From positions 1-28,774 of the forward strand of contig CAZEFR010000030.1 in the NCBI GenBank assembly GCA_964511555.1: 28,774 nt of DNA, given 5' to 3'. Position 1 is the first letter of the stretch; each line of letters opens with the position of its first letter. The translations under genes were made by a program, and so were the position numbers. Origin of the DNA: CAIZGX01 sp964511555. Its GTDB lineage: Bacteria; Bacteroidota; Bacteroidia; Flavobacteriales_D; Sanyastnellaceae. Of this stretch, positions 8,087 through 15,948 are shown in pieces. The notes under the pieces were generated by a model. It did no database searches, was not told the origin of the DNA, and saw only the letters and a list, made by a program, of their open reading frames with translations.

Positions 8087-9100
8087 TTACGCCTTTTTCA
8101 ACTTTTCAATATTGTCGCGTACCAATATCACAACCACACCGAAGACAAATGTGGCCATGGCGCTAACCACAACAATGAGCCATCTGATAGGATAAGACTT
8201 CTTATCTGCCGCCGCCGCTTTATCCACTACGAGGTGAGAAGAGATGTCCGATTCAACGTCAATTTTCATCAGGTCATAACGCTTCCTCAGAATTTGCATT
8301 TTCTCGTACCCACCATCAATTTCACTTTCAATCTTCTTGTAACGCGTCCCGTATTTCGAAAGGAAGTCCATCTGTGCTTTAATCTCTTGCGCGCGATCTG
8401 GGTGTCCTTCAACGATTGCTGTTCCGTATTGTTCGGTCAAATATGCAATTTGATCTTTGTAGCTGTAGACGCCTTTTTCTTGGAGGTACTGCATAGAGTC
8501 TTCCAAAATTTTTATTTCAGTTTGAAGGATTTCCAGCGAAGACTTTGCGTATAAAAATGCCGACATTGCTCGATCGCTTCTCATCTGATTACTCACCGAG
8601 TCTGTGAGTTGAGCAATGTCGTTTGCAATATCTCTTGCGCGCTCGGGCGAGGCGTCGAGCACGGTAATTTCAATGGACCCAAACCGAGTTAAATCGGCGG
8701 AAACATTTTCGTTGTATTCTTTTCCAATTAAAGTATTGGCGCCGCGATCTGTTTTTGCAATGTCATAAACTTCCCACAGGTTATACTTTTCAATAATTCT
8801 TCCTCGAACCTGATCCGAGTTAATGATTTGCATAAGGCGCTCGGCGTCTTCTTCTTCTCCGTAGGCAAGGACGTCAGATTTCTTTACGTCTTCTAAAAGT
8901 TGTTCCCCGAAGCTGTGCTGCTGAGAGGCAAAGAGTACCACCGTGCTTTTGTATTTTTCAGTAATTAGAAAAGAGGCGCCTGCGGAGATAATTGCAGCAG
9001 CAAGAGTAATAAGCACCAAATGTTTGCGCCACTTGAATACAACGATTAACAGGTTTGAAGAATTCAAAGATTCTTCAGAATTATTTCCTTGATTGTTCAT
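8087..9100 (-). CDS. Wzz-type polysaccharide chain-length determinant protein
   Basis: The 337-residue protein has two membrane segments, at about residues 28-48 and 305-328, enclosing a periplasmic region with long coiled-coil-forming helices (about 165-270). The second segment is preceded by SYPIRW, the Pro-containing approach common to Wzz proteins. There is no C-terminal tyrosine kinase domain, so it is a Wzz-like co-polymerase rather than a Wzc-like autokinase. These proteins set the chain length of polymers made by Wzy, consistent with the ligase/polymerase gene three bases downstream. A perfect -7 box lies 20-27 bases before the start codon. Confidence 0.87.
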   Translation of the reverse strand: MNNQGNNSEESLNSSNLLIVVFKWRKHLVLITLAAAIISAGASFLITEKYKSTVVLFASQQHSFGEQLLEDVKKSDVLAYGEEEDAERLMQIINSDQVRGRIIEKYNLWEVYDIAKTDRGANTLIGKEYNENVSADLTRFGSIEITVLDASPERARDIANDIAQLTDSVSNQMRSDRAMSAFLYAKSSLEILQTEIKILEDSMQYLQEKGVYSYKDQIAYLTEQYGTAIVEGHPDRAQEIKAQMDFLSKYGTRYKKIESEIDGGYEKMQILRKRYDLMKIDVESDISSHLVVDKAAAADKKSYPIRWLIVVVSAMATFVFGVVVILVRDNIEKLKKA

Positions 9101-9119
9101 GCTCGGGTCAATGATGCTG

Positions 9120-9127
9120 CAAAAGTA
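9120..9127 (-). promoter_or_regulatory. Bacteroidota -7 box for the Wzz-like gene
   Basis: The minus strand reads TACTTTTG, a perfect match to TAnnTTTG, followed by C. The predicted start of transcription would be about 12 bases before the ATG at 9100. No convincing -33 TTTG was assigned. The 9101-9299 spacer also holds the atpD promoter and nothing else recognisable. Confidence 0.65.
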
Positions 9128-9260
9128 AGGTCTTTTGATTGCGGTTCGAACTGCTTAAAGGACTTTGCTCGGAAATATTGCCCAGCCTGTGTTTTTGATG
9201 GTGTAAAATAAAAAATGGTAATTCAACACATTTTTCAGTGCAAAATTGGACTTCCTGTAT

Positions 9261-9268
9261 TACTTTTG
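9261..9268 (+). promoter_or_regulatory. Bacteroidota -7 box for atpD-atpC-tig
   Basis: TACTTTTG is a perfect match to TAnnTTTG and is followed by CGCC. It lies 32-39 bases before the atpD start, giving a leader of roughly 25 bases. It mirrors the box of the divergent Wzz-like gene about 135 bases away. Confidence 0.65.
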
Positions 9269-9299
9269 CGCCCGAAATTCAACCTGAATACATCTTTCT

Positions 9300-10808
9300 A
9301 TGTCAACTCAAAATGGTAAAGTAGTTCAAATTATTGGCCCTGTGGTAGATATCTCTTTCCCTGCTGGTCAAAAGCTTCCTAATATCCTAGACGCCCTTGC
9401 TATCAAGCGTGCTGGCGCAGATGATCTTATCCTGGAGTGTCAAAAGCACGTGGGTGAAGACACTGTTCGTGCCATTGCAATGGATGCAACGGAAGGTCTC
9501 CAAAGAGGTGCTGAAGTTGTGGCTTTAGGTCGCAGCATCACTATGCCAACCGGAGATCAAATCAAGGGTCGTTTGTTCAACGTTGTTGGAAAAGCGATCG
9601 ACGGTATTGGAGAAGTGAGCAACGAAAACGGTAACTCAATTCACCGTGCCGCTCCTCGTTACGAAGATTTGTCTACTGCAACTGAAATCCTTTTCACAGG
9701 TATTAAAGTAATCGACTTGATTGAGCCTTACTCAAAGGGTGGTAAAATCGGATTGTTCGGTGGTGCTGGAGTAGGTAAGACCGTATTGATTATGGAGTTG
9801 ATTAACAACATCGCGAAAGCATACACAGGTCTCTCTGTATTTGCTGGTGTTGGTGAGCGTACTCGTGAAGGAAATGACTTGTTGCGCGAGATGATTGAAT
9901 CTGGCGTTATTAAATATGGCGATGCATTCGTGCACGAAATGGAAAAAGGCGGATGGGACGTATCGAAAGTAGATATGAAAGCTCTTGCTGAAAGCCAGGC
10001 AACATTGGTATTCGGACAAATGAATGAGCCTCCTGGAGCACGCGCGCGTGTTGCGTTGAGCGGTCTTTCAGTTGCTGAGTACTTCCGTGATGGAGATGAG
10101 CAATCAGGTGGACGTGATATCCTGTTCTTCATTGACAACATCTTCCGTTTCACACAAGCGGGTTCTGAGGTATCGGCTCTTTTAGGTCGTATGCCTTCTG
10201 CGGTAGGTTACCAACCAACATTGGCCTCTGAAATGGGAGCTATGCAAGAGCGTATCACTTCTACGAAGAGAGGATCTATCACTTCGGTTCAAGCGGTTTA
10301 CGTGCCTGCGGATGACTTGACTGACCCTGCTCCTGCAACAACCTTCGCTCACTTAGACGCAACAACAGTATTAAGTCGTAAGATTGCCGAGTTAGGTATC
10401 TATCCTGCGGTAGATCCATTGGATTCTACTTCTCGTATCTTGACTCCAGCTATCGTTGGTGACGAGCACTACCGTTGCGCGCAACGTGTGAAAGGAATTC
10501 TTCAACGATACAAAGAATTACAGGACATTATTGCGATTTTGGGTATGGATGAACTGTCTGAAGAAGATAAGTCTGCTGTATACCGTGCTCGTAAAGTGCA
10601 ACGTTTCTTGTCTCAACCGTTCCACGTAGCTGAACAATTCACAGGTATCCCAGGGGTATTGGTGCCAATTGAAGAAACTATCAAAGGCTTCAACATGATC
10701 CTAGACGGAGAGTGTGATGAATATCCAGAAGCTGCTTTCAACTTGAAAGGTACCATCGAAGAAGCTATTGAAGCGGGTAAGAAAATGTTGGCTGAATCTA
10801 AGAATTAA
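9300..10808 (+). CDS. atpD: F1Fo ATP synthase subunit beta
   Basis: This is the catalytic subunit of the F1 sector, which makes ATP from ADP and phosphate at the inner membrane. The 502-residue protein has an N-terminal beta-barrel domain, the nucleotide-binding domain with Walker A GGAGVGKT (about residues 154-161), the catalytic GERTREGNDL segment, ALSGLSVAEYFRD and the Walker B region ILFFIDNIFRFTQAGSEV, then a helical C-terminal domain with the DELSEEDK motif of the DELSEED loop. Length is slightly above the usual 460-480 residues, within the range of the phylum. It is followed eight bases later by atpC; the other ATP synthase genes are absent from the window, the normal split arrangement in Bacteroidota. 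Confidence 0.99.
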   Translation: MSTQNGKVVQIIGPVVDISFPAGQKLPNILDALAIKRAGADDLILECQKHVGEDTVRAIAMDATEGLQRGAEVVALGRSITMPTGDQIKGRLFNVVGKAIDGIGEVSNENGNSIHRAAPRYEDLSTATEILFTGIKVIDLIEPYSKGGKIGLFGGAGVGKTVLIMELINNIAKAYTGLSVFAGVGERTREGNDLLREMIESGVIKYGDAFVHEMEKGGWDVSKVDMKALAESQATLVFGQMNEPPGARARVALSGLSVAEYFRDGDEQSGGRDILFFIDNIFRFTQAGSEVSALLGRMPSAVGYQPTLASEMGAMQERITSTKRGSITSVQAVYVPADDLTDPAPATTFAHLDATTVLSRKIAELGIYPAVDPLDSTSRILTPAIVGDEHYRCAQRVKGILQRYKELQDIIAILGMDELSEEDKSAVYRARKVQRFLSQPFHVAEQFTGIPGVLVPIEETIKGFNMILDGECDEYPEAAFNLKGTIEEAIEAGKKMLAESKN

Positions 10809-10816
10809 GAGCAATT

Positions 10817-11053
10817 ATGCGCGTTGAAATAATTACCCCAGAAACCGTACTCTTCCAAGGTGAAGCAGAATATGTTTTCCTTCCAGGAAGTTCAGGTGGA
10901 TTGGGAATCTTGAATAACCACGCCCCTTTGATTTCTTCATTGAAAAAAGGAAGCGTGCGTGTGAAAGATGCTCAAGGCAAAGAATTGACTTTTGATGTAC
11001 TTGGTGGTACCGTAGAGGTATTGAACAACCAAGTAATGGTTTTAGCTGAATAA
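10817..11053 (+). CDS. atpC: F1Fo ATP synthase subunit epsilon (short form)
   Basis: The 78-residue product matches the N-terminal beta-sandwich domain of epsilon: VEIITPETVLFQGEAEYVFLPGSSGGLGILNNHAPL, with the conserved G-x-x-G-x-L-x-x-H-A-P segment. It stops right after the sandwich (VEVLNNQVMVLAE), so the two C-terminal helices that in E. coli block rotation and catalysis are absent. The stop is a real TAA and the next gene begins 31 bases later, so this is not a frameshift. Short epsilon subunits are known in Bacteroidota. It would couple rotor to F1 but could not provide epsilon-type inhibition. Confidence 0.95.
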   Translation: MRVEIITPETVLFQGEAEYVFLPGSSGGLGILNNHAPLISSLKKGSVRVKDAQGKELTFDVLGGTVEVLNNQVMVLAE

Positions 11054-11055
11054 TA

Positions 11056-11070
11056 CTTCCCTCAGGGAAG
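11056..11070 (+). other. Intercistronic hairpin between atpC and tig
   Basis: CTTCCC (11056-11061), loop TCA, GGGAAG (11065-11070) is a perfect six-pair stem two bases after the atpC stop. No T-run follows, so it is not a typical intrinsic terminator. It may mark an mRNA processing or stability boundary, or an attenuator, before tig. Function is inferred. Confidence 0.4.
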
Positions 11071-11084
11071 AACAATCTAACGTT

Positions 11085-12431
11085 ATGAATATTGAACAAC
11101 TTAACACCGGCTCTCTAACAGGGGAGTTAAAGGTGACTCTTGACCCTATTGATTACAACGAAAATTACGAAACGGCTCTGAAGACCTACCGCAAGCGCGT
11201 TGAATTGCCAGGATTTCGTAAAGGTGCAGTTCCTGCGTCTCTAGTGAAACAACGTTTCGGAAAATCATTGCTCGCCGATGAAATAAACAGAATGTTGCAA
11301 GAGGCTATCGGAAACTACGTTTCTGAAAACAAACTTGAGTTGTTAGGTAGTCCAATTCCAAAAGAGGGTGACGATGTTGGTGACTGGGATAATCCGTCAA
11401 CCTTCACTTTCACTTATGAAATTGGTTTCGCTCCAACGTTCGATTTGAATTTAGATAAATCGAAAACTTTCACAAAGTTGGAAGTCGATGTGAATGAAGA
11501 GCTGATCTCTCGTCAAATGAAAGAGTATGCCCGTCGTCACGGTCAGCTTTCTAAACCGGAAGTAACCGAGTCAGAAGACATGATCATGGCGGAGATTGTC
11601 GAGTTGAATGCCGACGGTTCTGTGAAAGAAGGCGGTGTTACAAACAAGACTTCTATCTTTTTAGAATACATCAAAGACGAAGCGACTAAAGCTTTGTTTG
11701 TTGGAAAGAATATAGGTGAAAGTGCAGTAGTTGATCCGTTCATGTTGAACAGCGATCACGAAGATCTTTCTCGCATGTTAGGTGTTACGCACCACGAACT
11801 TCACCACATCGATTCTAAATTCCAAGTGACCATTTCTGAAGTGATGCGCATGCAACCGGCAGCGTTAAATCAGGAATTATTCGATAAGTTATTCGAGCCA
11901 GGAACAGTAACTTCTGAAGAACAAATGAAAGACCGCGTAAAAGCAGATCTAGCAGCTATGTTCGAGAAGGATTCTGAATGGATGTTCAAGCGTGATTTCG
12001 CGAAGGATATTGTGAACATGGTTTCTATTGAATTGCCAGACGAATTCCTTAAGCGTTTCATTATCATGACTAACGAAAAGCCTATTGAAATGGCTCAGTT
12101 GGAAATGGAATACCCAGGTTACGCAAACGGATTGAAGTGGCAGTTGATTGAAAATAAAATCATCAAAGAAAACGAAATCAAAGTATCTGTAGACGATGCA
12201 ATGGATTACGTGAAAGCTTCTTTGGTAGATCGTTTCAAGTCTTACGGTATGCCAGTAGATGAAGAGCGTCTAGATCAATTGGCGAAGCAAACTCTTGCGA
12301 AGCAAGAAGAAGCTAAGAATGTTTACGACATGTTGTATGAAGACGGTGTAATGAAAGTTGTTCAAGCGAATTGTTCAGTGAAAGTTGAGCGTTTGGCTTA
12401 CGAAGATTTCAGACATCGTGCTCAGCACTAA
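11085..12431 (+). CDS. tig: Trigger factor (ribosome-associated chaperone)
   Basis: The 448-residue protein begins with the ribosome-binding domain (about 1-115), carrying the PGFRKGAVP loop that docks at the L23 exit site. The middle region (about 150-240) corresponds to the FKBP-like domain position but is poorly conserved, as usual in this phylum. The C-terminal half is helical and highly charged, forming the substrate cradle. Trigger factor binds nascent chains and delays or assists folding. It is co-directional with atpC, 31 bases downstream with a small hairpin in between, and is followed by a strong terminator. Peptidyl-prolyl isomerase activity cannot be judged from the sequence. Confidence 0.94.
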   Translation: MNIEQLNTGSLTGELKVTLDPIDYNENYETALKTYRKRVELPGFRKGAVPASLVKQRFGKSLLADEINRMLQEAIGNYVSENKLELLGSPIPKEGDDVGDWDNPSTFTFTYEIGFAPTFDLNLDKSKTFTKLEVDVNEELISRQMKEYARRHGQLSKPEVTESEDMIMAEIVELNADGSVKEGGVTNKTSIFLEYIKDEATKALFVGKNIGESAVVDPFMLNSDHEDLSRMLGVTHHELHHIDSKFQVTISEVMRMQPAALNQELFDKLFEPGTVTSEEQMKDRVKADLAAMFEKDSEWMFKRDFAKDIVNMVSIELPDEFLKRFIIMTNEKPIEMAQLEMEYPGYANGLKWQLIENKIIKENEIKVSVDDAMDYVKASLVDRFKSYGMPVDEERLDQLAKQTLAKQEEAKNVYDMLYEDGVMKVVQANCSVKVERLAYEDFRHRAQH

Positions 12432-12450
12432 TTAGAAATATAAGAAAAAG

Positions 12451-12478
12451 AAAAACCTCGGATGCTCCGAGGTTTTTT
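12451..12478. terminator. Bidirectional intrinsic terminator between tig and the DUF349 gene
   Basis: A 12-base stem, AAAAACCTCGGA (12451-12462) with loop TGC and TCCGAGGTTTTT, is followed by a T-run through 12479. The A-run on the 5' side becomes a U-run on the minus strand, so the hairpin can stop both tig transcription and the convergent gene ending at 12499. Confidence 0.93.
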
Positions 12479-12498
12479 TATGAATTGAAATTCAATTT

Positions 12499-14187
12499 TT
12501 AATTTTGAATCAAAGAGATTTTCTCTAAGATTTCTGAAATCTCACGCTTGGCAGCAACAATCTTTTTCTCAATTTCTTTGCGCATGCCTTCAGCACCTTT
12601 ACCAGTGAAAATACCCATGTTGTTTTCGTAAGACTTGATGTCGCCTTTCAACTTGTCAATCTTATCGCGCAAAATCATTTTCTCTCTGCTTAACCCTTTG
12701 TCGCCCGTAGACTTGATCGTCTCGATACGCGACTTATAGCGTGTCATATCTGCTTCCTTACGGTCAGCATTCAACTTGCCATACTTCTCGTCGAAAGCAG
12801 CTTTGTGACGAGCTTGCATTTTTGCGTAATGCTCACGAGGAACGTGACCGAGCGCCTGCCAACGTTCGTTGAATAAACGAAGCATAGCCAGGTCTTCATT
12901 CTTATTTCCAGAGAGAGGTGTGTTTTCAATTTCAGTAAGCAAGGCTTCTTTCAATCTTAAATTCTCTTCTTGCATTCCAGTCAACTCTCCAAAATGCTCT
13001 TTCTTTCTTTGGAAGAATACGTCGCAAGCAGAGCGGAAGCGCTGCCATAATTTTTGCTCTTCCTTTGGATCTGCACCCCCAACTTGTTTCCACTTGTCTT
13101 GAAGTTTTTTAATTCCTTCTGTGGCTGTTTTCCAATCGCTACTGTCTTGAAGCGTCTTCGCTTCATTGATGATGGTCTCTTTCGCTTTTTTATTTTTCTC
13201 GTAAACTTCTTTGCGAGATTCGAAATAGGCGCTGCGCTTAGTGAAGAACAAATCGCACAATCCACGGAACTCTTGCCAAATTTCTTCGTTCTCTTTTTTC
13301 TTAACCCAACCAATGGTTTTCCATTCTTCCTGAAGTTTTAAAACTTCTTCTGTCCACTTATTCCAACTGTTACTTTGAGAAAGATCCAATTCAAGAATCT
13401 CTTTCATGCGTTGAATAAGCAAAGTTTTCTTAGCAAGGTTTTCATTGCTACTTGCGCTCAAAGCATCGTAGTGTGCTTGAATGCGTTCTTGTTCAACGCG
13501 AAGGATTCCGAAGAAATCGTCGCCCATTTTTTGAAATGTCTCTTTCGGAGAAGGACCTATCTGCATCCAATCACGTTGAAGCTTACGAACTTCAACTTCC
13601 AATTCGTTAATCGATACAATAGCTGAAAGTCCTTTTGCTAATTCCATCAACTCTTCTTTCAACTTTTGGTTCACTTTTAAATCGTTCGCCTGAAGTTCTT
13701 TGTAGATATTGATGTGATAGAAAAAATCTTGGTTTGCTTTGTGCCAACGGTCAATTAAAGCAGGGTATTTATCTCCGGGAACATCACCAGTGTTGTCCCA
13801 GTATTCTTTAATTTCTTTTTGAAGAGAAAAAGCTTTTCCAATATTTTCTTCGTTCTTGGAAAGTCGCTCCATGCGATCACACAAGTCAGATTTTATCTCG
13901 AAGTTTCTTGAACGCTCCTGTGCAAGCGCCTTTCCAGCCACTTGAATTTTGTCTTCGTATTCTTTCAATAATTCTTGAAGAGAACCCTCTAATTCATGCG
14001 GAGTGTATACAAAATCGGCTTCCGCACCTTCTGTATTTTCAGCTTTGAATTGTTCCCATTGCAACTGACGCTCTTTCACGCTTTCTGCCTTCCAATTGCT
14101 GCGAATATTTTTTACTTGATCACGCACCAACATAATATCTTCAGCTTGAAGTAAGTCGCGCAACTGGCCTATTAATTCCTCTTTCAT
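12499..14187 (-). CDS. DUF349 multi-repeat protein
   Basis: This 562-residue, very Lys/Glu-rich, mostly helical protein has no signal peptide or membrane segment. It is built of about five or six DUF349 repeats of roughly 70-75 residues, each with a W-x-x-[IVT]-G motif followed by W-x-x-F and a downstream F/Y-F: for example LQRDWMQIGPSPKETFQ, LQEEWKTIGWVKKKE, LQDKWKQVGGADPKEEQ and FNERWQALGHVPREHY. A further helical coiled-coil tail (about 490-562) follows. DUF349 has no established biochemical function that I can name with confidence; long versions are widespread in Bacteroidota. It is transcribed alone, convergent with tig and divergent from recX. Likely cytoplasmic, function unknown. Confidence 0.9.
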   Translation of the reverse strand: MKEELIGQLRDLLQAEDIMLVRDQVKNIRSNWKAESVKERQLQWEQFKAENTEGAEADFVYTPHELEGSLQELLKEYEDKIQVAGKALAQERSRNFEIKSDLCDRMERLSKNEENIGKAFSLQKEIKEYWDNTGDVPGDKYPALIDRWHKANQDFFYHINIYKELQANDLKVNQKLKEELMELAKGLSAIVSINELEVEVRKLQRDWMQIGPSPKETFQKMGDDFFGILRVEQERIQAHYDALSASSNENLAKKTLLIQRMKEILELDLSQSNSWNKWTEEVLKLQEEWKTIGWVKKKENEEIWQEFRGLCDLFFTKRSAYFESRKEVYEKNKKAKETIINEAKTLQDSSDWKTATEGIKKLQDKWKQVGGADPKEEQKLWQRFRSACDVFFQRKKEHFGELTGMQEENLRLKEALLTEIENTPLSGNKNEDLAMLRLFNERWQALGHVPREHYAKMQARHKAAFDEKYGKLNADRKEADMTRYKSRIETIKSTGDKGLSREKMILRDKIDKLKGDIKSYENNMGIFTGKGAEGMRKEIEKKIVAAKREISEILEKISLIQN

Positions 14188-14209
14188 TTTTAATTCTTCG
14201 ATTCTCTCA

Positions 14210-14217
14210 CAAATTTA
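14210..14217 (-). promoter_or_regulatory. -7 box for the DUF349 gene
   Basis: The minus strand reads TAAATTTG, a perfect TAnnTTTG, 23-30 bases before the ATG at 14187. The 14188-14284 spacer also has to contain the recX promoter, for which I see no clear box. Confidence 0.5.
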
Positions 14218-14284
14218 ACAAAGAAATTTCATAAATCCTTTGAACAATTCACGCGGAGCATAGTATTATTTCTAATTTAGAAAA

Positions 14285-14776
14285 ATGCAAAATGAAGCGC
14301 CTATAGACCTAGCAAAATGCCGATTGAAAATTCAGCGGTATTGCGACAAAGCTGAGCGCGCGCCCTTTGATGTCGAGAAGAAGCTCATTCAATACGGAGT
14401 GTGGCAGAACGATAGGCAAGTCTTAATAGCGGAACTTATTTCATTAAACCTGTTGAGCGAATCGCGATTTGCTTCAGCTTTTGCGCACGACCACTTTGAA
14501 TTTCGAAAATGGAGCAAACGGAAAATTGAATTGCATTTGAAAGCAAAACGCGTTTCTTCCCGAAACATTCAAGATGCTATTCGAAATCTTCCAAGTGAAG
14601 GAGATGCTTTGCAAATAAGAGCGCTACTTCCTTCCCTACAAAAGAAATATGAAAAGAAAGGCAGGTTGAAAAATCAATATGCCGCGAAAGCCCTTATTCG
14701 AAAGGGTTTTCAAACGGAAGAAGTGTTTAAAGTTCTCCGCGAGACGAGTGAAAGTTTTGACACGTTTTTAGATTAA
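14285..14776 (+). CDS. recX: Regulatory protein RecX
   Basis: The 163-residue helical protein shows the RecX pattern of three-helix repeats: an N-terminal CRLKIQRYCDKAERAPFDVE region with the Y-C...ER-x-x-x-x-D/E-V motif, then LLSESRFASAFAHDHF and KWSKRKIELHLKAKRVS (R-F-A...F...W-x-x-x-K-I-x-x-x-L), and a weaker third repeat near KNQYAAKALIRKGF. RecX binds RecA filaments and limits recombinase activity. recA itself is not in the window. Overall conservation is low, as is normal for RecX. Start ATG 14285 is the only good candidate. It is followed 35 bases later by prfB. Confidence 0.85.
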   Translation: MQNEAPIDLAKCRLKIQRYCDKAERAPFDVEKKLIQYGVWQNDRQVLIAELISLNLLSESRFASAFAHDHFEFRKWSKRKIELHLKAKRVSSRNIQDAIRNLPSEGDALQIRALLPSLQKKYEKKGRLKNQYAAKALIRKGFQTEEVFKVLRETSESFDTFLD

Positions 14777-14782
14777 TTGACG

Positions 14783-14790
14783 TACTTTCG
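14783..14790 (+). promoter_or_regulatory. -7-like box for prfB
   Basis: TACTTTCG, followed by C, is one base off TAnnTTTG. The same nine bases TACTTTCGC occur in the same role near the DAHP synthase gene (28537-28529, minus). It lies 22-29 bases before the prfB ATG at 14812. Confidence 0.5.
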
Positions 14791-14811
14791 CGCTATAAAA
14801 TTTCATTCAAG

Positions 14812-15931
14812 ATGGCGATAACAATTGACGCGATCAACGAACTGAAAGAGCGCACGAGAGCGCTCGGGAGGTATCTTTGACGTGGAGGTAAAACTCCTCC
14901 AAATTCGTGAAGACGAAAAACTAACACAAGACCCCGACTTTTGGAACGATCCGAAAAAAGCCGAGGCAACCATGAAGCAAATCCGCAACAAGAAATTGTG
15001 GACAGATGCTTATCAAAAATGTCAATCTGCGGTTGACGACACTCAAGTGCTATATGAATTTTTCAAGGAAGGCGAAGTAGACGAAGCTGAACTCGATGAG
15101 CAATACAAACTTGCTTCAACCGAGCTCGAAGAACTTGAGTTTAAAAACATGCTTTCTGCTGAAGAAGATAACTTAAGCGCCGTCCTTCAAATCACGGCTG
15201 GTGCTGGCGGTACAGAGAGTTGCGATTGGGCAAGTATGCTCATGCGCATGTACATCATGTGGGGTGAAAAGAGTGGCTACAAAGTAAAAGAACTCGATCT
15301 TCAAGAAGGAGACGTCGCAGGTGTCAAACAATGTACGCTTGAATTCGAAGGTCCGTTTGCATTTGGTATGTTGAAAGGTGAAAACGGTGTGCATCGCTTG
15401 GTGCGTATTTCTCCGTTCGACTCCAACGCTAAACGTCACACCTCTTTCGTGAGCGTGTATGTTTATCCGTTAGTAGACGACACCATTGACATTCACATCA
15501 ATCCAGCAGATATTTCTTGGGACACTTTCCGTTCAGGAGGTGCAGGTGGACAAAACGTAAACAAGGTTGAAACCGGTGTGCGTTTGAAACACAAGCCTTC
15601 AGGAATTATCATCGATAACACCGAGACGCGTTCACAACTTCAAAACAAAGAAAAGGCTTTGCAATTGCTGAAGTCACAATTGTTTGAAGCCGAGTTGGCG
15701 AGACGTCACGCTGCACGCGACGAGATTGAAGCTGGCAAAAAGAAAATCGAATGGGGGTCGCAAATTCGTAACTACGTTATGCAACCATATAAATTGGTGA
15801 AAGACGTTCGTACGGGTGAAGAAACCAGCGATGTAGAAAAAGTAATGAATGGTGAAATAGATAATTTCTTGAAAGCATTTTTAATGGGTCAAGGAAAAGG
15901 AGTTCAGCATTCCGATAACGACGATTTATAA
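14812..15931 (+). CDS. prfB: Peptide chain release factor 2, with programmed +1 frameshift
   Basis: RF2 recognises UGA and UAA and triggers peptide release at the ribosome. Translation starts at ATG 14812 and runs 22 codons to CTT, then meets an in-frame TGA at 14878-14880; slipping +1 continues at GAC 14879 to the stop at 15931, giving 372 residues. The continuous form is join(14812..14877,14879..15931). The joint reads ALGRYL-DVEVKLLQ, matching the E. coli RYL-DVE junction. The stop-codon recognition tripeptide SPF is at about 200-202 and the catalytic GGQ at about 245-247 (SGGAGGQNVNKVE), both as in E. coli RF2. An ORF caller would start at GTG 14882 and miss the first 23 residues. It lies between recX and fumC on the same strand. 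Confidence 0.96.
14848..14900 (+). promoter_or_regulatory. RF2 autoregulatory +1 frameshift site with flanking stem-loops
   Basis: The core is GGGAGG (14866-14871), TAT, CTT, TGA, C: an SD-like element three bases from the slippery CTT-T and the UGA stop, the same spacing as in E. coli. Low RF2 prolongs the pause at UGA and raises frameshifting, so RF2 controls its own synthesis. Immediately upstream GAGCGC (14848-14853) and GCGCTC (14860-14865) form a six-pair hairpin. Downstream GGAGG (14884-14888) can pair with CCTCC (14896-14900), and the same CCTCC can instead pair with the SD-like GGAGG at 14867-14871. The core is certain; the roles of the stems are inference. Confidence 0.9.
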
Positions 15932-15948
15932 TTTAACACATAACGATC

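Noticed and set aside
8200..8226. GCC-rich tract in the Wzz-like gene as a possible simple-sequence phase-variation site
   Set aside because: It is a short run of Ala codons with mixed third bases and only three or four repeats, too short for slippage.
8057..8554. 165-codon plus-strand frame opposite the Wzz-like gene
   Set aside because: It is antisense to a well-supported gene, with a composition rich in Arg, Cys and His and no domain pattern.
9728..10153. Minus-strand frame of 141 codons inside atpD
   Set aside because: It is a shadow of the highly biased atpD codons; no start context and no recognisable protein.
14878..14880. In-frame TGA near the start of prfB, which could be read as a pseudogene or sequencing error
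   Set aside because: It sits in the canonical RF2 programmed frameshift context with SD-like element, CTT-T slip site and a correctly aligned downstream frame.
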